Shown here one piece after another: positions 41,829-53,098 of a stretch of 64,000 nt of DNA (the first letter of the stretch is position 1; every line of letters starts with the position of its first letter). Position numbers and translations under genes: made by a program. Source of the stretch: Micropterix aruncella (lineage: Eukaryota; Arthropoda; Insecta; Lepidoptera; Micropterigidae). The stretch lies in the NCBI GenBank assembly GCA_944548615.1, contig OX155972.1:4854475-4918474 (forward strand), in the 5' to 3' direction. Below the pieces are notes generated by a model. That model saw only the letters and a list, made by a program, of their open reading frames with translations. It did no database searches and was not told the origin of the DNA.

Positions 41829-43266
41829 ATGATCGACTTTGAAGACTTCGAAATAAGCCATGAAGACTTGACGCAAATGGATACTATAGAAATTAATTTC
41901 TTCAACCAAAGTCTCCATATAAGTTCTGATGAGGAAGATAATATTCAACCCTGCCCATCAAGACGGCGTCGAGTTATCGTATCGGATAGTGAGACCAGTG
42001 ATGCTGAAATTAATCGTAACATTCAAGATCTTGTGGTTACCAAAAATATCCGATTATTGGTCTAGGGACGAAATCATGGGACAACAATTTCCACGAACCA
42101 TAATGTCCCGTAACCGGTTCGAATTGCTCCTGCAAATGCTCCATTTTTCACAAAGAGACGAAGACAATAGGATGGATCGACTACATCGCGTAAGAAACTT
42201 GTTGAATATCATGAATAACAATTTTAAGAAGAATTACACACCAGGCGAGGACTTATGTGTCGATGAAAGTGTGGTGCCATTTCGAGGACGTTTAATATTT
42301 CGCCAATACAACAAACAGAAGCGTCATAAGTACGGTATAAAACTGTTTAAATTGTGCACATTGCCAGGTTACACGTATAAAATTAGCATTTATGCTGGCA
42401 AACAGAACGACGAAGTCAACACTACACCGGCGAATGTAGTAATGACATTATGCGAAGACCTGTTGAACAAAGGGCATACACTCTACACAGACAACTGGTA
42501 CACTAGTGTCGGATTAGCTCGGGAACTTTTAAAAAAAGAGACTCATCTTGTAGGGACTTTGAGAAAAAATAGAAAACATTTTCCCAAAGTAGTGGTTTCT
42601 ACCAAGTTGAAAAAGGGACAGTTCATAGCCAAAGAGAGCGCTGATGGAATAACTGTTATGAGATGGAGGGACAAGCGCGATGTTCTAGTTTTATCTACGA
42701 AACAATCCACGCGTTTTGTAAGAGTGATGAAACACAACAAAGTGACCTCAAAGCCGGCAATTATTCTCGATTATAATAAAGCCAAGGGTGCTGTTGATTT
42801 ATCTGATCAAATGTCAGCATACCAGACACCCCTGCGAAAGACCGTAAAATGGTATAAAAAAGTCGCGATAGATTTGATTTTGAATGTGGCTGTTGTAAAT
42901 TCTTTAATTCTCTATAAGAGCGTCACCAAAAAAAGTTTTCCAATTGTTGACTTCAGAAAGGAAATCATGAAAAGTTTACTGGCTGAAGATATACTATCTG
43001 AAGTTCCTCCGCCAAGACCAAAACGAGAAAAACACGAGCTGGCGAAAAAAGAGGGAAAGTCTAAAGAAGTCCGACGTCAGTGCCAACAATGCTACAAGGA
43101 GAACATGGCTACCCAAGGACGTTTAGTGGCTAGAAATAAAACCAAAAAAGTCACTACTTTTTGTAAAAGTTGTCCGAACAAACCATTTCTTTGTTTAGAA
43201 TGCTTCATTAAAGTTCATTATAATCACAATAATATTAAAGATCACAATAATATAAAGATCAGTTAG
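41829..43266 (+). pseudogene. piggyBac transposase, internally deleted and frameshifted
   Basis: Two frames. The first (ATG at 41829 to a stop at 42063) is the usual acidic, disordered N-terminus (MIDFEDFEISHEDLTQMD .. SSDEEDNIQP .. SDSETSDAE). The second, from about 42045, begins inside the catalytic core at ISDYWSRDEIMGQQFPRTIM and stays open to 43266. In the second frame as read from 41929, the three catalytic aspartates are present at D112 (LCVDESVV), D188 (LYTDNWYTS) and D290 (KGAVDLSDQM). A cysteine-rich C-terminal domain follows (C385, C388, C412, C415, C422, C425), used by piggyBac to bind its ends. Family members have about 120 more residues between the acidic part and YWS. These are missing at the frame switch near 42045, so this copy should not encode a working transposase. 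PolyA signal at 43336-43341. Confidence 0.85.
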
Positions 43267-43335
43267 AAGATAGTTTTTTATGTTAAACTTTTGATTGCAG
43301 CCATGAGTGTTACTACTATAATATCATTAAAATTT

Positions 43336-43341
43336 AATAAA
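43336..43341 (+). terminator. PolyA signal of the piggyBac transposase
   Basis: AATAAA 70 bases after the stop codon, inside the element. Confidence 0.6.
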
Positions 43342-43733
43342 TGGTTTGAATACTACATAATGGTGTGTTTTCTTAAAATATTTATAACGTTCTCATATTT
43401 AAAATCGTCTTTGTAAACATTAAAGAGATAATTACATAGTACCACTCTCAGTAAAAGTTGCTGACCAGCAAAAAAATTTTTTTTCTTGTAATCAGAATAG
43501 TTTGCAATAACCAACTAGTATGGGGTAGGCTAGAGGGCCGTGCGGGTCCCTTTTCATACGATACAGCACGAGTTTCCTGTCCGTCGGCTTGCCATAGAGT
43601 TTCATAAACTCCTCTGACTCGCGGTCAACTGTGGTCGACGCGGCCCGAACGGGAGAGTTTGTTGTCGCCCAACTGTGGTCGTCACGGCTCGAATGGAATA
43701 CCTATTTTTTATCATCGGCGTTCAACGTGTTAA

Positions 43734-44090
43734 ACACGTCAAGAGATAGCGCCTGCCTAATGTGCTCGCTGAGTTTGTTGTAAACAGCTGGGCCGGCGAT
43801 ATAAGCTAGCCTCTCCGACTTGGATAATGCATGACTTACCGAACGTAGCATGCTACGGGATCTTGTTGGATAGTGATGATGCACAACATTCACTTCAAAA
43901 TCGGCTAGATTTCTGCGAACGAACAGCGCTACTTCCATTATATAAATGGACGGCAGCGTCATGATGCAGAGATCTCTAAATAGAGGCCTAACTGGCGTAT
44001 CAAGCGCCACACGCGATATTGTGCGGACTGCACGCTTCTGCATAACGAAAGCCCTCTGCCTGTCGGCTGCTCGCCCCCATACCCTCTCAC
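43734..44090 (-). pseudogene. LINE ORF2 end, upstream half (split by piggyBac)
   Basis: The minus frame reads VWGRAADRQRAFVMQKRAVR, TISRVALDTPVRPLFRDLCI, MTLPSIYIMEVALFVRRNLA, then YPTRSRSML and AGPAVYNKLSEHIRQALSLD. These are standard Jockey/CR1-like motifs (QKRAVR.I, FR...I.T.P..YI.E...F, YN.LP). It breaks at the TTAA at 43730-43733 and resumes at 41453. The 5' part of ORF2 is absent. Confidence 0.8.
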
Positions 44091-44094
44091 CACC

Positions 44095-45210
44095 AAATTA
44101 ATAAGTTAATATTGTGGAATGTTTGTACCAGTATACAACGCATTAAGGAAGACGGCGTTAAAAATATGGTTTATAATTGTAAACAAGTAAATTAATAAAC
44201 AATTAATAATTATAATCAACTAAATGATCCAAGAAACAGAGTGTATTCAACATTAATATTAAACAATCCAATAACTATATTTTCCTCAATATGTTTGTAC
44301 CTATCAACTAACGTCAATTGAAAGATATAATACGCACAATACTTTGACAAAGATTTTAGATTGATTTATTTTGGTTTTATTATTATTTTCGTATACATAT
44401 ATGTTTATGTATGTGTGCATATATGGATATATATTTTATCTATAGATGTATATGAGTACTATCTATATTTGTATATGCGTAAATACTTGTAGTTTCATAT
44501 TTGTCGATTTAAAAACAAGTACTAACAATAGTTTAAGTTGACAGTGCACACTTAATATCTAGTCATTAAAAGCCTGCCTTAGAACAGGCCTAGGCTTAGT
44601 TAGGCGACTGTGTCAAACATTAAAAATAATGTCAAATAATTTCTTGCGTCTATATCTACAAATATGCTTCTATATCTATATGCTTCTATATCTATATCTA
44701 TATCTTCTACAAATATGCTTCTATATCTACAATGCTCTCTTACTTACAAATATGACATTAATAATTGTTTACTAGATGTGTTACTAAATAAATAAATAAA
44801 TAAATAAACTTCATAGGAAAATAAACTTCATGGGGAAATAGACTTCCACATGACGTTTTATGTGCAGTCCACAAAAAGTCAAGGTTAAAGTAAAAAAAAA
44901 ACAGTGTAAATACATTGCGTAAATAGTACAAGAGACAAAATACGGGCGTCACAACATTGGCTCTCGAACTCTACTAGAGACGAGTGCGAAAATTTTATTC
45001 CTGAAATTGTAAAGTAATGTAGTTGCTACGTATTTCATTAATTTGTTTTTAAATTCTCATATTTTAAAAAAAATGTGAGTCTGATTGAAAAGTGAGCAAA
45101 TAATAATAATGTTTAAATTTCAATAATATTTAATGAAGTTTCTTTTAAATACTGTGTTTTACTGTACTATCATGATTTTTGCATATTTAGTATCAATTCC
45201 GAGGCGTTGC
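44095..45210. other. AT-rich stretch with nothing recognised
   Basis: Contains ATATCTATA-type simple repeats at 44640-44740 and an (AAAT)n run at 44788-44808. No gene is supported. Confidence 0.5.
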
Positions 45211-45239
45211 ATCTCACCTAGATGCTGTATCAACGTACC

Positions 45240-45440
45240 TCGGTACTAGGAGACTTGAAACAAACGACTTGCTGTGCTTCAATATTTTTTCGCAGATTCT
45301 ATTATCCTTCAAAATTTCTAGTACAAAAACGATTAGTAGATAAGAAATGCTACGATACGACGTTAGTTTTATTGGGGTATGCTTCTTTGTTCGCGTGATA
45401 TGTAAAAATTGTTTCACCTTTCCTAGGTCTCCCCTAATCA
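45240..45440 (-). pseudogene. Candidate LINE RT N-terminal fragment
   Basis: The minus frame reads KVKQFLHITRTKKHTPIKLT, SYRSISYLLIVFVLEI, like the A.I..I.K......SYRPISLL....K..E motif 1-2 of LINE reverse transcriptases. Short and diverged. Confidence 0.45.
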
Positions 45441-45449
45441 ATAGAAGAT

Positions 45450-46590
45450 TAATCAATAGAATATTAATCAATGATTGTTATTTTAATATTTATTATACAT
45501 ATGATTGCTATTAAAGTAAAATTTAATAAAAATGCCATCGCAGCAGCGATGGCATTTTTATTCAAATATATATAGCATCTCGTGCCGAATCCGGGACAAT
45601 TGCGACCCCGTACATTTGCGGCCCTCTCAATGATAAAATTAAAGTGAGACATTTGCGGCCCTGACCCTATTAATGACGACCCTTAAAATAATATACATTA
45701 TTTTACATTAGGTTTAGGCACGTAAAAACACATTATAAACATAGCTATAATTGGTTAAATGAATAAATAAAATTAACTGTAATAATACATGTAATTTCTA
45801 TTTCTAAATATGTCCTATTTCGAGAATTTGTTTTTAATTAATAATGTTAATGATTGTGTTTTTAAATTACCTACTGTAAAATATTGTTTAGTAGGAATAT
45901 ACTTTCTATAAGTAATTTAATCGAAATTAAATGTTTAGTTATCACATTTAAAATAGCCTGCTTAAAATCCATCGATATCGATAACCAAACGTAACCAAAG
46001 ATGACGCGCATATTGCATATATTTGCGCTAATGCAAAAATAGTCAGAAGAAAACCTACAGTAGATTGTTTGAAATAGTGAAAGAAAAAAATCCCAGGTGC
46101 CAAAACGTAGTACGGCATTGCGAAATCTATATAATCAATTGTCTAATTTACGAATACACGGGCACTTCCCGCAGTCGCCCTAATCGAAGATGGACAAAAC
46201 GATCAAAATCTTTGAAATTAAACTGCCCCCTCCTAAAACATCATGGCTATGCCCGCCACTGGGCATCAGAAACTAATTCATTAAATTAAAACATAATCAT
46301 TAAATTGCGTGAAATCGAAACTACAATGGCCAAATTAGTAATAGATTCGCTCCATATAAAATCGATATACTAAGGTAAACAAACGTTTTTGATAAGTTTT
46401 TGATAATTTAATGATCAGCAAATTAGCATGGCGAATGTTAATGGTCATTTAGCACATGGGAAAAGCATTTAGCTTTAATTAAGTTTTTAAAACATAGGGA
46501 AATCCGAACTTAATGAGAAAAATGTCGAAACGAGACGGATTACTTATACTTATTTACTTTTCCTTGAGGCCAATCGATCCAATTCCATAT
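45450..46590. other. AT-rich stretch; weak TTTGCGGCCCT motif at 45600-45690
   Basis: GTACATTTGCGGCCCTCTC and GACATTTGCGGCCCTGACC resemble the CAGATTTGCCGC clusters at 8215 and 10350. There is also a small palindrome of GCCATCGCAGCAGCGATGGC at 45533. No gene is supported. Confidence 0.4.
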
Positions 46591-46594
46591 TAAA

Positions 46595-46900
46595 CAATCG
46601 CTCACCCCAAGACTTTTCCAGCAAGTAGACTAGGCCCCCGCGCCCCTTCCCACGAAAACCCCCTCCCCCCTCGCTAACCACCAACCTCCTCCCCCGCTGG
46701 CCGATTCCTCCCCCTTACCCTAGATTGAATGTGTTCGATTGATACCGCGAATATATGTCTAAGATTTTTGTCGTATTTTAGAAGTATTTTAGTTGTAATT
46801 TCGTACTATATTTGTAGTATTTTCCGTGGTATTAAAAAAGTGGTTTCCAATATGATATTATATTTAATACAGCGGAGATTTAAAAATATTTGTGTCGCTC
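46595..46900 (-). repeat. Repeat with G-rich tract, minus-strand copy
   Basis: CACCCCAAGACTTTTCCAGC, then a C-rich segment to 46725, then sequence inverse to 54500-54680 (for example CGTGGTATTAAAAAAGTGG, ATATTTGTGTCGCT). The same layout as the unit at 54490-54865, inverted. Confidence 0.6.
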
Positions 46901-46930
46901 GTATATGAGATATTCCAACCACACACATTT

Positions 46931-48080
46931 AACAACTAGGGTTGTCGACTACAGCGTCACCTCAGGAAGTTTTAACGATTAGTCGTTCTATCTCCCTGGA
47001 GTGAGCGCAGAAGTCCACCGTCTAGCTCCGCCACAAACCCCTAAGAGGCCAACGCCTTAACCGCGAGATAGCCAGTAATGTTACCTGGCGGGCCGACCCT
47101 CGCGCCCTTGCTTCCAATTGTGACCAGATTACTCCAGTCTCTCGATTGGTTCCGAGTTCGAGGTCGCTTGCGCGGTCCTCTCCCTTACGAAGCGGTGAAA
47201 CGGTGTGCACCGAATCTATCGCGGACCAAGGCGTCTTTTGCCCGACTCTGAACCGGGATCGGATGGCCAATGGTCATTTCAAGAGCAGTCGCCGTAAGGT
47301 AGGCAACCACCCCCGCTCTATAGGAAACAATACAGTTTCCAGACTCCCCCGACTGTTAGTCGGAGAGCACAGTCGATTGGCTTGCGCCGCTCGGTGCGCA
47401 GACCGTCCAGGAGCGCCAGAGGTTTGATTCCCAGGGGAGACTGGTTGACCCAGTGTCCTACCGAGGTTCGCACCCCATGCGTGGAGGCTAGCTGGACGTT
47501 GGATTTGTTCTGTCCAAAGTCTTCTACGTTCACTGCAGGGCGACAGAACGAGAAAATCGTTAAAACGTCCTGTGGTGACGGGCTCGCCCGTTGTAGTTGA
47601 CACCGCAAGTTGTTACTCGGACCCAATCGAGAGACCGGAGAAATCTGGTCACAATTGGTAGTTAGGGCGCGAGTGCCGCCCGCCAGGTAACACTGGCTAC
47701 TCGCGGTAAGGCGTTGGCTTCTAACGGGTTGTGGCGTAGCTAGACGTCGGATTTGTTATGTCCAAAGTCTTCTACGCTCACTGCACGGTCGATAGCACGA
47801 TGAATCGTTAAAACGTCCTGCGGTGACGGGTTCGCCCGTTGTGGTTGACATCTCAATATGTTAGTCAGAGTGCACAGTCGATTGGCTTACGCCGCACGGT
47901 GCGCAGATCGTCTAGGAGCGCCAGAAGGTTGATTCCCAGGGGAAACTAGCCCTAGGGCCAGAGTCCTACCCAGGCTCGCACTTCATGCGTGGAGGCCGTC
48001 GGATGGGTGTTGACCCGTGAGTGTGACCAACCCTGAACAGATTGGGTCTTCCTGGCCAACTCAGCAAGGGCCTTAACTCC
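46931..48080. mobile_element. GC-rich repeat family, fourth locus, rearranged cluster
   Basis: 46931-47488 is a plus-oriented copy missing its distal end. 47489-47612 and about 47620-47855 are inverted fragments of the starting half. 47858-48080 is a plus-oriented distal part starting at TGTTAGTCAGAGTGCAC. The junction at TGTTAGTCAGAGT and the inverted block TAGCTGGACGTTGGAT match the arrangement at 18190-19533, so the composite seems to be related by descent. Reading frames up to about 109 codons on both strands are not conserved in frame. Confidence 0.7.
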
Positions 48081-48149
48081 CATTTAACAATATGGTTTCG
48101 CCCCAACAAGGCATCTGTGTAGCGAATTTCAAGTCTTTAAATCCAATAT

Positions 48150-48292
48150 TTGGAGATTGAAGTATGACTAGCGCGCCCTCTGGGTGGACCGATTTCGACA
48201 ACAATCTTTTCAGCTCTTGCCATGACCAAATGATACATACATTCCGAAAATCAGCTCAATCGGATGAAGCGTTTTGGCGCTATCGGGTAGGA

Positions 48293-48328
<36 letters not shown>

Positions 48329-48450
48329 CAAATGATACATACATTCCGAAAATCAGCTCAATCGGATGAAGCGTTTTGGTGCTATCGGGTAGGAATACAC
48401 ACACACACACACATACAGACTCGAATCTGGAAATGGCCTTAATTGTCTCA
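48150..48450 (+). repeat. Dispersed retroelement tail, copy 2, with (CA)n
   Basis: TAGCGCGCCCTCTGGGTGGA .. CTTGCCATGACCAAATGA .. TCAGCTCAATCGGATGAAGC, then a CA microsatellite. The block from ACCAAATGATACATACATTC to the CA run is duplicated in tandem (about 48225-48323 and 48325-48413). Confidence 0.75.
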
Positions 48451-48527
48451 GAGACGATATCGAATCGCCTCAAAATAGATATTTCCGTCTTTATATCGAA
48501 AATAAATTTGGAAGAAACTTGCCCTTG

Positions 48528-48572
48528 GTGGGGGGGTGGGGTGGGGGGGGGGTGGGGTGGGGGGGGGGTACA
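48528..48572 (+). repeat. G-rich tract
   Basis: Runs of 4-10 G separated by single T, following the retroelement tail. Quadruplex-compatible. Confidence 0.8.
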
Positions 48573-48579
48573 TATGTCA

Positions 48580-49340
48580 TAAAAATATTATGTTTTAATG
48601 ACATGGGAAAGCAGCTCCATAACAATACGACTACTTCCGGCCAGTGTTGCCAAGTGCCAGACTTAAATAGTCGGCGATGTCAGCAGAAAAGATAGCCTAA
48701 AGTAGCCGTTTTGAAAAAAAAACGTTTTTTGCCAATGAAAAGAATTGCAAGACATAGATTTAAATAAAAGAATTGAAGTTATTCTAGACATTTACAGATA
48801 TGTACTTTAAAAAAATACCAAGCTTAGTAGGTACATAAAAAACAAACATTGGATGGAATAAGATTGTATGAGAAAATATAATAAAATATCCTAGATAAGT
48901 ACCAAGATACCATTTTGTATAAAGCTACTGTATTTATGGACATGATATCACGAACCAAACATCAATATACAATGTAATATGACCATTTATCTATTATAAC
49001 TAGGTACATTATGAAAAATACTTAATTTTCTTAATTACTTTCCTAACTACGAAAGTTTGGAAAATCAATTACGTACCTACAAAAACGATGCAAAACACAA
49101 TTATATAATGTTTAACTAAACCATACCAACTTAAGGTTAATAAAGGAAAAAATATTTATTTTAAAAACATTACAAATGTTACCCAAATGTTCGGCATCAT
49201 TATGTTAGAAATAAATAAAATCGTCCTCGCCGTAAAAACTGGTGTAGCCTAAATCGGCGACATGCGATTTTTGGTATTTTTTGGTCGCCGATAACCCATT
49301 CGAGGGAGCCTAAATAGCGACATATATCGCCTAAGTTGGC
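48580..49340. other. AT-rich stretch; inverted AAATAGTCGGCGATGT-type segments
   Basis: Segments at 48645-48710 (GTTGCCAAGTGCCAGACTTAA, AAATAGTCGGCG) and 49245-49345 (CTAAATCGGCGACATG, TAAGTTGGCAACACTGC) are inverted relative to each other and may be the ends of a TIR element of about 0.7 kb (48645-49347). No coding potential. Confidence 0.4.
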
Positions 49341-49344
49341 AACA

Positions 49345-50420
49345 CTGCTTCCGGCTATTCTAGCGCGCCCTCTGGTGGACCGATTTCAACTACAGTTTTC
49401 AACTTGTCAAGTCTTGCCATGACCAAATCTGCCCCCGATAATAAGAAGGGCGCATGTAGCATAAAGTCTAAATCGAGATAAAAAAATGTTTTGTGTAAAA
49501 ATTATTTAAATGCTTGATGTCTCATAAAGAAAAACTATAGACACATTCTGTTAATTCAATAAATTGGGTTTGCGTTTCAACTATAATGTGTGATTTATAA
49601 TTTTTCTATATCCTAATTATTTATTAAATTAATAACAATTTTCCTTTTCATCTTAGTAAAAAAAAATTAGGAAAATACTTGATATTAGGTTGAAAAGACG
49701 TAAATAGCCATTTACGTCTTTTCAACTATGCATAGTCAATGAACTGCTTTTAGAAAGGTCGCAATTGGCTACTTGCGCCTTTTTAATGTAGTATTGGTTA
49801 TACTTGCAATATTCCTATTCTGCTACATGCGTCCAAAAAGTTTATTGAAATACTAGATAGAAAAGGCGCATTTGGCAGAAGCGTCCAAACATCTACAGGA
49901 ATTACTAAATATAAAAGGCCCATTTGCCACATGCGCTTAAACTACTTAGTGAATAATTAGATTGCAAAGACGCAAGTGATCACTAACGTCTTACCTACTT
50001 AGTACAGAAGAAAATGCGTCTTTTCAATTTCTGAACTGATGGAAATTTTCCAAAAGAAAAGAACACATATACGCAAATAAGCCTTTTCATTCTAGTTTAC
50101 ATTCAATGCGTCCTTTTAGCTTAGTATTCGTAGAAAAATACATGTACTTTCGTCCTTTGACGTTACTGTAACTTCGTGTACAGTCGAGCTAGAAAAATAT
50201 AAAAAATATGAGCAGACGCGTCTTTTTTTGCTGATCACGGCAATATTTATAACTCTATTTCAGAAAAAATGTTTGATGCGCCCTTTTTACTATCGGGGGC
50301 AGAAATGACGCCTGCATGCCGAATTTCAGCTCACGGTAGGAATACACACAGGCAGACAGAAGGACACACTGACACACGGCAGACTTCAGTCTAGAAATAA
50401 ATCGTCTCGGGGAGGAGGGG
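49345..50420 (+). repeat. Dispersed retroelement tail, copy 3, split
   Basis: 49345-49428 (TCTAGCGCGCCCTCTGGTGG .. GCCATGACCAAAT) and 50303-50420 (AAATGACGCCTGCATGCCG .. CAGACAGAAGGACACAC) form one copy when the intervening 874-bp element is removed, colinear with 48150-48450 and 22196-22400. Confidence 0.75.
49429..50302. mobile_element. 874-bp TIR element with AAAT target duplication
   Basis: Terminal inverted repeats of 27 bp with two mismatches, both starting CTGCCCCCGATA and running into AAGGGCGCAT. AAAT is present on both sides (49425-49428, 50303-50306), and the uninterrupted relative at 48225 reads GACCAAATGA across the site. The interior is AT-rich, non-coding, and carries many copies of a GCGYC-TTTT motif in both orientations, plus a perfect 17-bp hairpin at 49689-49726. 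Superfamily not assigned. Confidence 0.8.
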
Positions 50421-50882
50421 GAAGGGAGGGTCAACATTTATATGACCGTCTTTATTTCTTTTAATTTTGTAGCGCGTTCACATTACTTTACCTCCTCGTC
50501 GGTTGGTAAGCCGATTAAGTAATATTCATGCCCAAATTTCCCAGTGCCCTTTCCGGATCTTCGATTGGCTCGTTTTGAAATTTGTGGTCGCCTGGAGTGG
50601 TCTGAAATTTCCACATCCGTAACAACAGGCGTGGTAGTTCGTCGTGACTTTTTCCTTAAAGGTCAATGCTATTGCCGGCAAGAAGTTTTTTGTGACATTT
50701 CGATTCACTGTTATTCGGATCTCTATCAGTTATTTTTTCCTCTATTGCGATACCTCTTAGATCAGGACTTCCCAACCTGTGGCCCGCATCCCATTTGCGT
50801 TGAGAGATTGTAAGAAGGGAAAGGGTGGGGTAGGGTGGATCGTTTTTTCCCCTTCAGAATTTCAAACCTCCCTATGCGCACA

Positions 50883-51553
50883 ACTAGAGTTGTCAGTTAC
50901 AACGGGAGAACCTTTCGCCTCAGGACGTTTTAACGATTAGTCATTCTATCTCCCTGGAGTGAGCGCAGAAGACTTGGACAAAACAGTCCACCGTCAAGTA
51001 CACCCACAAACCCGTAAGAGGCCAACGCCTCAACCGCGAGATAGCCAGGAGTGTTACCCAGCGGGCTTACAGTCACGCCCTTACTTCCAATTGCGATCAG
51101 ATTACTCCAGTCTCTCGATTGGTTACGAGTTCGAGGTCGCTTGCGCGGTCCTCTCCCTTGCGAAGCGGTGAAACGGTGTATACCGAATCTATCGCGGACC
51201 ATGGCATCCTTTGCCCGGCTGTTCACTCAGGATCAGGTAGCCGATGGTCGTTACAAGAGCAGTCGCCGTAAGGTCCGCAACCACCACCGCTCTATAGGAA
51301 ACAGTACTGCTTCAGACTCCCCCGACTGTTAGCCAGAGTGCGCAATCGATTGGCTTATGCCGCACGGAGCGAAGACCGTCCAGGAGCGTCAGAAGATTGA
51401 TTCCTAGGGGAAACTAACCCTAGGGCCAGAGTCCTACCCAGGCTCGCACTTCATGCGTGGAGGCCGTCAGATGGGTGTTGACCCGTGAGTGTGACCAACC
51501 CTGAACAAAATGGGTCTTCGTGGCCAACTCAGCAAGAGCCCCTTAGCTCCCCA
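50883..51553 (+). mobile_element. GC-rich repeat family, fifth locus, simplest full-length copy
   Basis: An uninterrupted copy of about 670 bp from AACTAGAGTTGTCAGTTACA to GTGGCCAACTCAGCAAGAGC. It gives the element order used to interpret the other loci. No long conserved reading frame. Confidence 0.75.
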
Positions 51554-51559
51554 GACAGT

Positions 51560-53095
51560 CCGCAGACACTAGCAGATGTCTCTCTGACTATTCTGACCAT
51601 TCGTTCTGTAGTTTAGTGTGGCAGGGAAAACCTTTGATAGTAGTTATTATTGCCGCCGGGTGATCGGGTATTTTCATGTGGTCGGGTCATATCACGTGGG
51701 GAAGACTTCAGATGTACCGCTTTCGTCTTTTGAAAGGGTGGCAGGATAAAATGGGACACGGAAAAACTGGAATTGCCTCTATATCTGTCTGCAGTAGTAA
51801 TACTGTTCTATATGATTTTCGAACTGATTCGACAGGGCGGGTAGGGGGAAGTTGCAATGTTCGTACGTTGTTTTATTCGCTACTCACTATTTAGTAATCA
51901 TCATTTTGGTTATTTATTAACATTTATAACGCAGAAAAACAATTACTTTGAGTCTAAGGTAATCTAACACAAATAAAGACAATTACCATAGATACATAGA
52001 CAGTCGCTAGAATAATTTCGCCCGTCATTTCGCGGAAATTTCTGGTAACATTCCATTGTCAAACATCATTTTTTTTTTTTGAGAAATGATCAAAATTTTT
52101 ATTGGTTTTTATAAGCTAATATCTAAATATTTTTTGTATGTAAATAAGCAATACGAAATATTACCTTTGATCGAGAATCCAATAAAGATCACGAGAGTAT
52201 TTACAATTTCTAAATTCCGAATTTTTCCGTAAGACAAGTACAAGTTAGAAATGCCGAGTCTTTTTCACTTTTTCGACTTTCTCATATTTATTCATAATTA
52301 TGTAATTGTTTTACAAAATGAGGTTTCAATATTCTATTTACGAAATTTCAATGCGATCATTGCAGTTATTTTTTTATGATTGCTATAGTAGTTTCATAGT
52401 TATAGTACTTTTTGTCGAGCGCGACGATATTGCAAGAAATTCCAATAAATTGCCGCTGTCTGCCATGAAATTATGCCGCTACTCGAAGGGTTAGTCTCTA
52501 TACCATAAACCAACTTTCCGCATAGGGAGGTTTCGATAAATAACATATTATTTCTGCATACAAAAGCGATCCACCGCGGAGGGGGGGTGAAACTAGCTAA
52601 AATCAATGTTTGTTCAGATAGTAACAGTAATGGAGTAATAATTATATTAATAATAGTAGAATTATAATTATAGTCTATAGTAGAATAATAGTTATAGTCT
52701 AGAATAATAGCATAGAAAAATAATTTAACGATTTGGAATCATCTGTAAGGTTAATTATGTTTAGGGAAATAAATATATAAATAAATATTGTAGCTACATT
52801 ATAAATCGGCGTTTCATTTGTGATTCAACAAGTTCCCAGAAACTTCAGCGGGACACACGGGATCACATAAATAGAGTTGCGGATGAAGGTTCGTTTTTTC
52901 CTATATTAATATGAGGCTTAATTACTGGATTATATTTGTCTGAAAAAGAAAATATACTGTTTGTGAAATGTATTGTCTGTGAAAAAGACTATAAATGTCT
53001 GTGAAAAAGAAAAACAATAATGTCAGCTTCCATTACTTTATTTTGAATAGAACTACCAATTGCGAAAGATTAAAAAATACGCACCTAATATTATT
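51560..53095. other. Intergenic, nothing recognised
   Basis: Mixed composition to 51900, then AT-rich. Short reading frames at 51676-51894 and 52306-52494 match no family I know. Confidence 0.45.
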
Positions 53096-53098
53096 ATA

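Larger units (their letters stand above)
41457..43729 (+). mobile_element. piggyBac-family transposon, 2273 bp, TTAA target
   Basis: TTAA on both sides (41453-41456, 43730-43733). Terminal inverted repeats of 14 bp: CACGTTCAACGCCG on the left and, read inwards, CACGTTGAACGCCG on the right (one mismatch). A CpG-rich 5' region (41600-41790) precedes the transposase frames. Both outer parts contain CCTCTGACTCGCG (about 41699 and 43610). Clean ends, little TIR decay and the restored host LINE frame suggest a fairly recent insertion. Confidence 0.9.

Noticed and set aside
41597..41905. Minus-strand frames of 66-102 codons in the piggyBac 5' region
   Set aside because: CpG-rich 5' sequence of the transposon, antisense to the transposase; no similarity.
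50755..50820. A hAT-type end at ACTTCCCAACCTGTGGCCCG
   Set aside because: Resembles the start of some hAT MITEs, but no inverted partner or duplication was found nearby.
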